The notes beneath the pieces were generated by a model. It was not told where the DNA came from, did not search any database, and saw only the letters and a list, made by a program, of their open reading frames with translations. Both the position numbers and the translations under genes were made by a program. Positions 51,644 to 59,618 of a DNA stretch of 64,000 nucleotides are shown in pieces. This DNA comes from Flavobacteriaceae bacterium (GTDB lineage Bacteria; Bacteroidota; Bacteroidia; Flavobacteriales; Flavobacteriaceae), in NCBI GenBank assembly GCA_947457615.1, contig CANGWK010000003.1:62001-126000 (forward strand). Reading direction: 5' to 3'. The number at the start of each line of letters is the position of its first letter. Positions within the stretch are counted from its first letter, which is position 1.

Positions 51644-52732
51644 TTATTTTCTAGGAAATTCTATTGCTTTTCCAATGTTCATTCCGTTATTTTTTGCCAA
51701 AACTCCACATAGATGAAATAACATTCTAGCACCCACATTTCCATCCCAATCGTCGTTTTCACCTGGAGCAACTTCAACTAAATCGAAACCAATAATTTCT
51801 TTACCGCTTTCCGATAATTTGTTAAACAAATAGGTGGCTTGTTCAAAAGAAAATCCTCCTGGAACTGGTGTTCCTGTATTTGGACAATACCATGGATACA
51901 TTCCGTCAATATCAAAACTGATACACACTTTTTGAGGCAATGATGCTATTATAGCTTCACATTGTTGTTGCCATGTTTTTCCTTCAAAGTTTTCTCTTTT
52001 CAAATCAGCATCACTATTTACTAAAACCCTTCCTTTAGATTGTTGCACTACATCGACTTCTTGTTCGCAGAAATCTCGGATTCCAACTTGAACTATTTTT
52101 GAAATTTGAAGAATTTGTAGAGCATTGTACATTATTGAGGCATGAGAAAAAGTAAATCCTTCGTATCCAATTCGCAAATCCATATGCGCATCTAGATGCA
52201 AGATTCCAAAATTATCGTGTTGGGTTGCCAAAGCTTCGTAATATCCTAGTGGGGTAGAATGGTCTCCGCCTAATAAAACTACTTTTTTGCCCTTATTCAT
52301 CCAATATAAAACGGTCTCTTTAACTTCGGTATGCAAATCGCGACAAACTAAATTTATCCTATCTAAATCGGCTTTAAGAACTGGAATATTTGAAACTTCT
52401 TGCCCGTCTTCCAATGCTTCAATGATGGGTTGAGCAAGTGCTTTATATTTATCAGAATTAGATTTCCAAGCAGCTGGAATTTCAGCATAATACATGCCTA
52501 ATTTCCATAGTTCCGGAAAATCTTGATGGTTAAGATCTACCTGAAAGGATGCCCCTAATATTGCTTCAGGACCATCAGATGCTCCAGATCCATAACTAAC
52601 GGTTACTTCCCAAGGCACAGGAATTATAATTATTTCTGATTGTTCGGCTGAAAATGGTAATCCAAAAATAGTTGCGTCAGCTAATCCTGGTTGAGAAGGA
52701 TCAAAGTCTTTTATAATTTGTTCTTTAGTCAT
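51644..52732 (-). CDS. Arginase/agmatinase-family ureohydrolase
   Basis: I choose ATG 52732 (362 residues, MTKEQIIKDFDPSQ) over the in-frame ATG at 52753. Binuclear manganese ligands are visible in VVLLGGDHSTPLGYYEA, LHLDAHMDLR and ISFDIDGMYPWYCPNTGTPVPGG. The last block departs slightly from the usual DPxxAPGTGTP, having MYP and CPNTGTP. Family members release urea from arginine or agmatine, or formamide-type groups from related guanidino or imino compounds. It lacks adjacent speA or rocD. It has one of the best promoter candidates in the window. Confidence 0.85.
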   Translation of the reverse strand: MTKEQIIKDFDPSQPGLADATIFGLPFSAEQSEIIIIPVPWEVTVSYGSGASDGPEAILGASFQVDLNHQDFPELWKLGMYYAEIPAAWKSNSDKYKALAQPIIEALEDGQEVSNIPVLKADLDRINLVCRDLHTEVKETVLYWMNKGKKVVLLGGDHSTPLGYYEALATQHDNFGILHLDAHMDLRIGYEGFTFSHASIMYNALQILQISKIVQVGIRDFCEQEVDVVQQSKGRVLVNSDADLKRENFEGKTWQQQCEAIIASLPQKVCISFDIDGMYPWYCPNTGTPVPGGFSFEQATYLFNKLSESGKEIIGFDLVEVAPGENDDWDGNVGARMLFHLCGVLAKNNGMNIGKAIEFPRK

Positions 52733-52779
52733 ATTATTTGAGAAACAAAGCAATTGCTTTAATCTTAATTTAGTTTTTG

Positions 52780-52810
52780 CAAATGTACTAAGGTTTTGAA
52801 GTCTTTACAA
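52780..52810 (-). promoter_or_regulatory. Promoter of the arginase-family gene
   Basis: On the minus strand, TTG is followed after 20 nt by TACATTTG, a perfect TAnnTTTG -7 box. The predicted leader to ATG 52732 is about 40 nt. Confidence 0.55.
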
Positions 52811-52813
52811 AAT

Positions 52814-52854
52814 AAAATAACCACAATGAAATTTACATTCATTGTGGTTATTTT
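52814..52854 (-). terminator. Terminator after the metalloprotease gene
   Basis: A perfect 17-bp stem (arms 52814-52830 and 52838-52854, containing AACCACAATG) has a 7-nt loop and T-tract. It lies 18 nt past the stop at 52873 and immediately upstream of the next gene's promoter. Confidence 0.85.
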
Positions 52855-52872
52855 ATAAGATTTAAAAACTAT

Positions 52873-54939
52873 TTATTCTTTAATAAACTTATAACTTGAT
52901 TTAGAAGTATTAAAATAAATAGTGTAAACTCCATTAGAAAGTTTAGAAACATCTATTTTTTCTTCATTGGAAATAGATGCTTTTTCAATTACTTTTTGTC
53001 CTAATATATTAAAAATAGTAATACTTTCAGTTGAATCAAATTCTCCTTTAATTGTAATTTGATTTTTAGTTGGATTAGGATAAATAACTATTCTTTCTTT
53101 TACATTTTGAGCTACAGCTAAATTTGGTGTTACAACTAAATTAAATCCACAATTAACTGCTGTTCCAAGTGTAGCAGTCATAGTTACTGGGTAAGTTCCA
53201 GGAGAAAGTACAGAACCAATTGCAGGTGTTTGGGTTACTACAGCAGCACAATTAGCACTAATTGCGTTTGATAAACTAGAAAAATCTGGAACATTATAAC
53301 TATTATTTAAATCTGCTTCAACCGTTTGATCGAGGGGACAATTTATTTTCAATGCTACCGCTGCCATTGCATATCCAGCTGCATTAAATTTATCTGTCAT
53401 TGTTTGTATATCCGCACAAGGATAATTCATATTTATTGCTGCTTGTCTAAGTGCAACTGCAGCTGTTTTTTGATTTGACGAACTATTGGTTAAAGCCAAT
53501 CCTTCTAAAAATACTTTATCGGTTTTGGTTTTTCCAATGACATCGTAAATTTTCATTAAAGCAGTTGCCCAAATTTGTCCGTAAGTATGTATTTCCGTAT
53601 TAGTGGCTCCTGTTTGTGGATAGGTTCTAGTATAATTGGTTACTCTACCATTCCACCATTCATTATGACCATCCCAACTAAAAACCCAATTATAAGCTGG
53701 CTCAGTAGAGGTCCATTGGTTCAAACTTCGGCTATGGGAAACTGCCCAATAATCACCATTTCCTTCTCCTAGACCTGTAGTACTTGAAGCATGACCACCT
53801 GTAATCCAATCGTGAATTCCATGACCCATTTCATGCAAAATAACATCCGCATCTTCGGCATCATCTACACCACCTTCACCAAAAACTAAAGTACCTCCGG
53901 TATAGTAGGAATTATCGGCGCCATTAGCCCCAGAAGGATCAAAAAATAAAACTCCAGAATTGGTTAATGGGACGCAAGGAATTCCTAATGTAGTATTGAT
54001 ATAACGTAAACTCTTATCTAAATTATAAAATGCATTAGCAGCCTCAAAGGCATCATTTTCTCTATCAAACAAAAAATCTGGTGAAGATTGGGTAAATAAT
54101 CCTTTACTTGGCGCTTCTAAATCTTTAACTTCAACATAAGAACTTTTTAATTTATAAACTCCTGCTGTAAAATCAATTTCTGGCAAGGTTACTAAAGTTC
54201 TAGTAGCATCTAAATCGGTATTCGTAGCATCATTATTGTCCACGTAATTACCAGAATAGGCAACATGTGCCTGAGAAAGTGGATCTGGGTTATATACCAT
54301 TGCGGTTCCAGTTACAAAGGAATTAGGAGATGTAACTTTATTATTTAAAACTAATTTTTTAGTCTTATTTTTGTTTTTTTTCTCTTTTTTATGGTGATAT
54401 ACTGCAACATCTGTTTTACTCAATACTAAACCTGTTTTGGCGTCAATCATAACTTCCCAAGATCCAGACATGTCAAATGCATTTGTAACAACTCTATAAA
54501 CCAATACTGTTTTTTGCTCTTTATTTAACACACAAAGTTTAGATTCCTGGTGAATAATTGCTCCTTTGAAATTTAGAGCAGAATTTGAAATTAAAACAGC
54601 TGCTGCTTCTGAAATAGACGGATGAGTATCTATATTTGATATGGTAGCGTCATAGTTATTTGAAGAATAAGCAACTTCATTTCCTTTGACAAAATTTACT
54701 ACTATCTCTGAATCATAAACTGGAACTTCATTAAGCATTTGTTGAAAACGCAATGTTTCACCAGCTAAACCTTTTCTTACAAAAGTTAGTCTGAATGAAT
54801 GAAATGGTTGAATATTTAATTCTTTTGAATTCTCGTTTATCCAATTTCTTGCGGCAACTTCTTTATCTGATACCTGAGCAAATGAGGTATATCCTAGTAT
54901 AATAAAGAAGATTATTATTGCTTGTAATTTTATTTTCAT
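52873..54939 (-). CDS. Secreted gluzincin metalloprotease with T9SS sorting domain
   Basis: The 688-residue protein has a signal peptide (YTSFAQ), an FTP/PepSY-type propeptide (about 25-190) and a metalloprotease domain with VILHEMGHGIHDWITGG (HExxH, about residue 370) and a downstream GEGNGDYWA that supplies the third zinc ligand Glu. The spacing resembles fungalysin (M36) and related M4-like enzymes, but EGNGDYW differs from the usual EGWSDFF. A HYR/Ig-like module (about 535-605, INCPLDQTVEADLN) and a type A sorting domain (IYPNPTKNQITI to SYKFIKE) follow. It is probably a surface or secreted protease. Confidence 0.83.
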   Translation of the reverse strand: MKIKLQAIIIFFIILGYTSFAQVSDKEVAARNWINENSKELNIQPFHSFRLTFVRKGLAGETLRFQQMLNEVPVYDSEIVVNFVKGNEVAYSSNNYDATISNIDTHPSISEAAAVLISNSALNFKGAIIHQESKLCVLNKEQKTVLVYRVVTNAFDMSGSWEVMIDAKTGLVLSKTDVAVYHHKKEKKNKNKTKKLVLNNKVTSPNSFVTGTAMVYNPDPLSQAHVAYSGNYVDNNDATNTDLDATRTLVTLPEIDFTAGVYKLKSSYVEVKDLEAPSKGLFTQSSPDFLFDRENDAFEAANAFYNLDKSLRYINTTLGIPCVPLTNSGVLFFDPSGANGADNSYYTGGTLVFGEGGVDDAEDADVILHEMGHGIHDWITGGHASSTTGLGEGNGDYWAVSHSRSLNQWTSTEPAYNWVFSWDGHNEWWNGRVTNYTRTYPQTGATNTEIHTYGQIWATALMKIYDVIGKTKTDKVFLEGLALTNSSSNQKTAAVALRQAAINMNYPCADIQTMTDKFNAAGYAMAAVALKINCPLDQTVEADLNNSYNVPDFSSLSNAISANCAAVVTQTPAIGSVLSPGTYPVTMTATLGTAVNCGFNLVVTPNLAVAQNVKERIVIYPNPTKNQITIKGEFDSTESITIFNILGQKVIEKASISNEEKIDVSKLSNGVYTIYFNTSKSSYKFIKE

Positions 54940-54973
54940 TTTCTATTTTTTATTTATTTGAAATCGATGAATT

Positions 54974-54981
54974 CAAATATA
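54974..54981 (-). promoter_or_regulatory. -7 box (TATATTTG) for the metalloprotease gene
   Basis: A perfect TAnnTTTG match on the minus strand, 34 nt before the ATG at 54939. Confidence 0.4.
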
Positions 54982-55002
54982 TGAAAAAAAATTGAATTAT
55001 TC

Positions 55003-56283
55003 TTATTTAACATTTGCTAAAATTCCTTTTTTCAATATCTGTCCAAATTCAAACATGTCTTCATAAGAAGTATATAAAGGTACAGGTGCTAAACGAATTA
55101 CATTAGGTTCGCGCCAATCTGTGATTACTCCATTTTTCATAAGATAATCAAATAAACTTCGACCTTCACCATGCAAAAAAACAGATAATTGACAGGCTCT
55201 TTCTTCTTGATTAGATGGAGTGATAATTTCGAAAGTGCTATCTACTTCTTTATCAATTTCATGGAGAACAAATTCAAGATAGGAAGTGATTTTATTTCTT
55301 TTTTGGATTAATTTCTCCATGCCTATTTCGGCAAACATATCTACAGATGCTAAATAAGGAGCTAAAGATAGAATTGGAAGATTACTTACTTGCCAACCAT
55401 CGGCACCGTGAACTGGATCAAAATTAGGTTCCATCTTGAATCGACGTTCTTTATTATGTCCCCACCAACCTGCAAAACGAGGAAGGTTAGTTTGGTGGTG
55501 CTTTTCATGAACGAAACAACCAGAAGCATTTCCGGGTCCGGAATTCATGTATTTATACGAACACCAAGCAGCAAAATCAACGTTCCAGTCGTGGAGTTCT
55601 AATTTAATATTTCCTGCGGCATGTGCTAAATCAAATCCTACGTTGGCTCCAACTTTATGTCCTGCTTCTGTAATGGTTTTCATGTCGAAAACTTGTCCGG
55701 TGTAATAGTTTACTCCGCCAAACAAGACTAATGCTAACTCGTCTCCAACTTCTTCAATTTTAGAAAGAATGTCTTCTAAACGAATGTTATGTTCGCCTTC
55801 GCGTCTTTTAATTTCTATTATCGTTTCGCTAGGTTTAAAACCATGGTGGTTAACTTGCGATTGGAACATGTATTGATCGGATGGAAAGGCTTTTTCTTCA
55901 CAAATAATTTTATATCGTGATGCAGTTGGACGATAGAAGGAAACCATTAATAAATGCAGATTAATAGTCAAGGTATTCATTACGGCAACTTCGGAAGGAT
56001 TTGCACCTACTATTTTACTTAACGGATTTGCGAATCGTTCTTGGTAATCCCACCAAGGTTTTTCTGCATAAAAGTGACCTTCTACAGCTAGGTTTGCCCA
56101 ATCGTTCATAACTTCATCTACATAGGATTTTGCTCTTTTAGGCTGCAGTCCTAAGGAGTTTCCTGTGAAATAGATTACGTTTTTGCCATTGTGTTGCGGA
56201 AAGATGAACTCGTCTCTGTAAGTTTTTAATTCGTCTTGTGCATCAAGATTTTGTGCGTATTCGCGTGTATTTTGAAAAGTCAT
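55003..56283 (-). CDS. kynU: Kynureninase
   Basis: The 426-residue PLP enzyme cleaves kynurenine or 3-hydroxykynurenine to (3-hydroxy)anthranilate and alanine. Marks are YFTGNSLGLQPKRAKSYVDEVMNDWA, GFDLAHAAGNIKLELHDW and AAWCSYKYMNSGPGNASG, whose Lys binds PLP. RFAGWWGHNKERRFKM and WREPNVIRLAPVPLY are also family-typical. It works with kmo, 7 kb away on the same strand. A perfect 20-bp palindrome lies just upstream of its ATG. Confidence 0.94.
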   Translation of the reverse strand: MTFQNTREYAQNLDAQDELKTYRDEFIFPQHNGKNVIYFTGNSLGLQPKRAKSYVDEVMNDWANLAVEGHFYAEKPWWDYQERFANPLSKIVGANPSEVAVMNTLTINLHLLMVSFYRPTASRYKIICEEKAFPSDQYMFQSQVNHHGFKPSETIIEIKRREGEHNIRLEDILSKIEEVGDELALVLFGGVNYYTGQVFDMKTITEAGHKVGANVGFDLAHAAGNIKLELHDWNVDFAAWCSYKYMNSGPGNASGCFVHEKHHQTNLPRFAGWWGHNKERRFKMEPNFDPVHGADGWQVSNLPILSLAPYLASVDMFAEIGMEKLIQKRNKITSYLEFVLHEIDKEVDSTFEIITPSNQEERACQLSVFLHGEGRSLFDYLMKNGVITDWREPNVIRLAPVPLYTSYEDMFEFGQILKKGILANVK

Positions 56284-56306
56284 TATATGTGTGTTTTATA
56301 TTTTGT

Positions 56307-56326
56307 GGATAAGTCGCGACTTATCC
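56307..56326. promoter_or_regulatory. Perfect 20-bp palindrome before kynU
   Basis: GGATAAGTCG is followed immediately by its exact reverse complement, centred 33 bp before the kynU ATG. The position suits an operator in the kynU leader, but a REP-type repeat is equally possible. Confidence 0.45.
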
Positions 56327-56448
56327 GAACATTATCCTAATTATGTCTGTAATGTGGCGTAAATGTAGAGAAAAATAATAAGGTTACAAAGGGATTTGGA
56401 ATTCGAGATAGTAAGGAAAATTTTAATTTTATTTACAATGATTGTTGG

Positions 56449-56513
56449 TAGCCCCGATTGATCCGATAGCTCTCGTGGAGGAACGGAACGAGACTAAAGG
56501 GGAAAGCGGGAAT
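56449..56513. repeat. Palindromic repeat element with AGCCCCGAT and GGAAAGCGGG ends
   Basis: The left end AGCCCCGATTGATCCGATAG and right end AAAGGGGAAAGCGGGAA flank an inner hairpin CTCGT...ACGAG. Ends and layout match the elements at 49025 and 63546. Confidence 0.65.
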
Positions 56514-56568
56514 TGCGTTTATTGAAATGCGGAAGCCATTCGCTTCTGACAAAAAAAATTTCCATTTT

Positions 56569-56607
56569 ACCACCCCTTCCTCCGGACAAACCTCCAAAGT
56601 AGGAAAT
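56569..56607. repeat. Double-hairpin repeat, second intergenic copy
   Basis: ACCACCCCTTCCTCCGGAC and CCTCCAAAGTAGG align with the copy at 48921 in the same order, including the shared CGGAC and CTCCAAAG blocks. Confidence 0.6.
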
Positions 56608-56641
56608 AAAAAAATCTCACCATTGCTGATGAGATTTTTTT
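56608..56641 (-). terminator. queA terminator
   Basis: On the minus strand, ATCTCATCA and TGGTGAGAT pair (one G-U) around a GCAA tetraloop, flanked by A/T tracts. It lies 21 nt past the queA stop. Confidence 0.82.
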
Positions 56642-56661
56642 ATTGATTGATTATGTAGCAA

Positions 56662-57711
56662 TTATATGATTAACATAGCGTCACCATAAGAATAGAATTT
56701 ATATTCTTCTTTGATGGCTTCTTCGTAGGCTTTTTTCATTAAATCGTGCCCGCAAAATGCTGAGATCATCATTAACAATGTTGATTTTGGAGTGTGGAAA
56801 TTCGTAATCATAGCGTCCGCAAGACTGAAATCATGAGGAGGAAAAATAAATTTATTAGTCCATCCATCAAATGGATTTAGGGTGCGTTGCGATGAAACAG
56901 AGCTTTCTATTGCACGCATAGAAGTGGTTCCTACCACACAAATTTTCTTTTTATTTGCTTTGGCACCATTAACAATATCGCATGCTTCTTGGTTAATTTT
57001 TAACTCTTCAGAATCCATTTTGTGTTTGGATAAATCTTCTACCTCAACTGGATTGAAAGTTCCTAAACCAACGTGAAGGGTTACTTCAGCAAATTGAACT
57101 CCTTTTATTTCCAAACGTTTTAAAAGGTGTTTTGAGAAGTGTAAACCTGCGGTTGGTGCAGCTACAGCCCCTTCTTCTTTTGCATAAATTGTTTGGTAAC
57201 GTTCTGCATCTTCGGGAGTTACTTCACGGTTTATGTATTTTGGAATAGGTGTTTCACCAAGTTCGGTTAATTTATTTCGGAACTCTTCGTAAGACCCATC
57301 GTAAAGAAAACGCAAAGTTCTACCACGAGAAGTTGTGTTATCAATTACCTCAGCAACTAGAGAATCATCGTCACCGAAATATAATTTATTTCCGATTCGT
57401 ATTTTACGAGCTGGATCCACCAACACATCCCAAAGACGTTGTTCGGCATTTAGTTCTCTTAATAAGAAAACTTCAATACGAGCTCCTGTTTTTTCTTTGT
57501 TTCCAAACATACGAGCAGGGAAAACTTTGGTATTATTCAATACCATTACATCGCCGTCACCAAAATAATCGATCACGTCTTTGAACATTTTGTGTTCTAT
57601 AGTTCCTTTTTTTCTATCGATTACCATTAAACGCGATTCGTCACGGTTTTCTGCTGGAAATTCAGCAAGTAATTCTGTTGGAAGATGGAATTGAAAATGA
57701 GATAATTTCAT
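56662..57711 (-). CDS. queA: S-adenosylmethionine:tRNA ribosyltransferase-isomerase
   Basis: The 349-residue enzyme adds the epoxyqueuosine moiety precursor to preQ1-modified tRNA using SAM. Marks are [79 protein letters not shown] and [16 protein letters not shown]. Length fits (about 350). It is the last gene of the aroF-rsgA-dtd-mazG-aroA-queA run. Its leader is an array of heptad repeats ending 7 nt before the ATG. Confidence 0.94.
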   Translation of the reverse strand: MKLSHFQFHLPTELLAEFPAENRDESRLMVIDRKKGTIEHKMFKDVIDYFGDGDVMVLNNTKVFPARMFGNKEKTGARIEVFLLRELNAEQRLWDVLVDPARKIRIGNKLYFGDDDSLVAEVIDNTTSRGRTLRFLYDGSYEEFRNKLTELGETPIPKYINREVTPEDAERYQTIYAKEEGAVAAPTAGLHFSKHLLKRLEIKGVQFAEVTLHVGLGTFNPVEVEDLSKHKMDSEELKINQEACDIVNGAKANKKKICVVGTTSMRAIESSVSSQRTLNPFDGWTNKFIFPPHDFSLADAMITNFHTPKSTLLMMISAFCGHDLMKKAYEEAIKEEYKFYSYGDAMLII

Positions 57712-57718
57712 AATTAAA

Positions 57719-57760
57719 TTTTAGATATTAGATGTTAAATTTTAGATATTAAAATCTTAA
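57719..57760 (-). repeat. Six-unit heptad repeat array before queA
   Basis: Six contiguous 7-nt units on the plus strand begin TTTTAGA, TATTAGA, TGTTAAA and repeat TTTTAGA, TATTAAA. A seventh, looser unit follows. The array ends 7 nt from the ATG. Confidence 0.75.
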
Positions 57761-57830
57761 AATTAAATCGAGTGCAAATATACGATTGTGAGATAGGCGT
57801 TGTCAAGTGTTTTGCTGTTTATTTTTTATT

Positions 57831-57875
57831 AAGTTCCTTAGGTACTAAGTTATTTAGGTTCTTAGGTAACTTAAA
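57831..57875 (-). repeat. Loose AGGT-type repeat between aroA and queA
   Basis: AGGTAC, AAGTTA, AGGTTC and AGGTAA recur at 7-9 nt intervals over the aroA stop codon. It includes the small palindrome CTTAGGTACTAAG. It is less regular than the other arrays. Confidence 0.5.
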
Positions 57876-59250
57876 TCTCAGTTATATTAAAACCAATGGT
57901 TTTTAAATCGCTCCAAAAGGTAGGGTAAGATTTAGAAACTACTTCGGCATCTTGAATAATTATTGGTATTTTTAGTGCTAATGGAGCAAATGCCATTGCC
58001 ATTCGGTGGTCTTGGTAGGTGAAAATTGCTGGGATTGATGAAGAAGTTGGTGACTTTGATAACGAATCTTCATTTGAAGGAAAAGCCACCCCGACCTTCG
58101 GGCACCCCTCCAAGGGAGGGGAATGGAAAGCGGTGGGTTGTAACGTAAGAGAGTCGTTGGTTACAGATATAGAAGCTCCAAGTTTAGTGAGTTCGGTTTT
58201 TAGAGCTTCTAGACGGTCGGTTTCTTTAATTTTTAAGGTGTGTAAACCGGTTAAATGACATCCAATTCCTAATCCGAAACAAGTAACGGCGATGGTTTGA
58301 GCAATATCGGGAGAATTGTTTAGGTTGTAGTCAAACCTCTCCCCGACACTCTCCAAAGTAGAGGGAGACGATGCGGATATATAGGGTTGGAAACTATCTG
58401 TTTTAAGTTTTGTTATTGTAATGAAATTATTGCTGTTGAAAGTTGTCTCAACTCCGAAGTCTTTGTAAATTTCAACTAAAACAGCATCACCTTGCAAACT
58501 GTTTTGTTTGTAACTAGACATGGTTAATTGAGTGCCAATTTCCGAAAGGGCAACAATAGAATAATAATAGGAAGCTGAGGACCAATCGGATTCTATTGTT
58601 ATGGACGTTGGATTATAGAAATTGGATGTTGGGTTGACCTTGATGGTGTTATTTTCAAAAGAAGTTTCTAATCCTATTTCGTTTAACAAGGCCAATGTCA
58701 TTTTAATGTATGGTATCGAAGTAATTTGGCCTTCGAGTTTTAATTCTAATCCGTTTTCGAGTTTTGGTGCTATTAATAATAATGCAGAAATATATTGGCT
58801 ACTTACATTTGCTGCTAGAGAAACCTTTCTTTGATTGAGTTTCTTTCCTTTGATTTTTATTGGAGGAAACCCATCTTTTTCAGTGTAAGATATATCGGCT
58901 CCGAGTTGATTTAATGCGTCTACTAAGATTTTAATTGGTCGTTCTTTCATTCGGGAGGAACCTGTCAATTCAACTTCTGAACCTTCTTTTAATGCAAAAT
59001 AGGCGGTAAGAAACCGCATTGCTGTTCCTGCATGATTTATGTTTATTGTTTGAAGGGTATGGGGTTTTGAGTTTTGGGTTAAAGCCACCATCATCACCTC
59101 GGAATCATCAGAATTAGAAACGTTTTCTAAACTGAGGTTAGGAAATATAGCTTGTAACAACAACAATCTATTGGTTTCCGATTTGGAGCCAGTGATTGAG
59201 ATGGTTAATTGTTGCTGGTTACTGCTTGCTTGTTGAAGGTTTAAATCCAA
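57871..59250 (-). CDS. aroA: 3-phosphoshikimate 1-carboxyvinyltransferase with repeat-encoded insertions
   Basis: The 459-residue EPSP synthase joins shikimate-3-phosphate and PEP. Conserved motifs are ITGSKSETNRLLLLQ, NHAGTAMRFLTAYFA, LTGSSRMKERPI, NNSPDIAQTIAVTC, KIKETDRLEALKTELTKLGA and YQDHRMAMAFAPLAL. It is about 30-50 residues longer than usual. The extra length maps to two segments encoded by repeat DNA: residues about 294-305 (SPSTLESVGERF) and about 375-390 (HSPPLEGCPKVGVAF) plus a Ser-rich tail, both in loops next to conserved motifs. All catalytic motifs remain, so the enzyme is probably functional. Confidence 0.93.
   Translation of the reverse strand: MDLNLQQASSNQQQLTISITGSKSETNRLLLLQAIFPNLSLENVSNSDDSEVMMVALTQNSKPHTLQTININHAGTAMRFLTAYFALKEGSEVELTGSSRMKERPIKILVDALNQLGADISYTEKDGFPPIKIKGKKLNQRKVSLAANVSSQYISALLLIAPKLENGLELKLEGQITSIPYIKMTLALLNEIGLETSFENNTIKVNPTSNFYNPTSITIESDWSSASYYYSIVALSEIGTQLTMSSYKQNSLQGDAVLVEIYKDFGVETTFNSNNFITITKLKTDSFQPYISASSPSTLESVGERFDYNLNNSPDIAQTIAVTCFGLGIGCHLTGLHTLKIKETDRLEALKTELTKLGASISVTNDSLTLQPTAFHSPPLEGCPKVGVAFPSNEDSLSKSPTSSSIPAIFTYQDHRMAMAFAPLALKIPIIIQDAEVVSKSYPTFWSDLKTIGFNITEI
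58081..58126. repeat. GC-rich double-hairpin repeat inside aroA
   Basis: The segment contains two perfect short hairpins in series: CCCGA-CCT-TCGGG and CCCCTCC-AAG-GGAGGGG. It matches the intergenic copy at 48921-48966 at 39 of 46 positions and is read in frame as HSPPLEGCPKVGVAF. Confidence 0.85.
58336..58370. repeat. Related hairpin repeat inside aroA
   Basis: CCTCTCCCCGACACTCTCC followed by AAAGTAGAGGGAGACG has pairing arms (TCTCCC/GGGAGA, CTCT/AGAG). It shares the CCCCGAC and CTCCAAAG blocks with the other copies. It encodes SPSTLESVGERF in frame. Confidence 0.65.
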
Positions 59251-59253
59251 TTT

Positions 59254-59295
59254 TTTAAAGTCTTAATTCTAAATACTCTTATCTTAAAACTACTT
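59254..59295 (-). repeat. Six-unit heptad repeat between the mazG-like gene and aroA
   Basis: Contiguous 7-nt units include TCTTAAT, TCTAAAT, ACTCTTA and TCTTAAA. The array fills the 39-bp gap and ends within the mazG-like gene's stop region. Confidence 0.6.
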
Positions 59296-59616
59296 TAATT
59301 TTTCATTGTTTTGATGGCGATCGTGGTCTCGATTGGTTTTTAAATCTAGTTTTTTATCAAAAGCTGCTTGTAAATCAATACCTGTTTGGTTGGCCAGACA
59401 TAAAACTACAAAAACAACATCGGCAAGTTCTTCGCCAAGGTCTTTGTTTTTATCGGATTCTTTTTCAGATTGTTCGCCATAGCGTCGGGCAATAATTCTG
59501 GCTACTTCTCCTACTTCCTCAGTAAGTTGCGCCATATTGGTTAGCTCATTAAAATAGCGAACTCCGTGGTTTTTTATCCAGTTATCTACTTCGAGTTGGG
59601 AGTTTTTTAGGTTCAT
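59290..59616 (-). CDS. MazG-like nucleotide pyrophosphohydrolase
   Basis: The 108-residue protein carries QLTEEVGEVARIIARRYG and KDLGEELADVVFVVLCLANQTGIDL, the ExxE...ExxD metal-binding helices of the MazG/all-alpha NTP-PPase superfamily. These enzymes hydrolyse non-canonical or excess NTPs to NMP and PPi. It is only 2 bp from the dtd stop, so it is in the same operon. Confidence 0.85.
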   Translation of the reverse strand: MNLKNSQLEVDNWIKNHGVRYFNELTNMAQLTEEVGEVARIIARRYGEQSEKESDKNKDLGEELADVVFVVLCLANQTGIDLQAAFDKKLDLKTNRDHDRHQNNEKLK

Positions 59617-59618
59617 AA

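Larger units (their letters stand above)
56284..56661. other. Repeat-rich region upstream of kynU
   Basis: This 378-bp region has no gene. It holds a perfect palindrome (56307-56326), a palindromic repeat element (56449-56513), a copy of the double-hairpin repeat (56569-56607) and the queA terminator. Confidence 0.7.
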
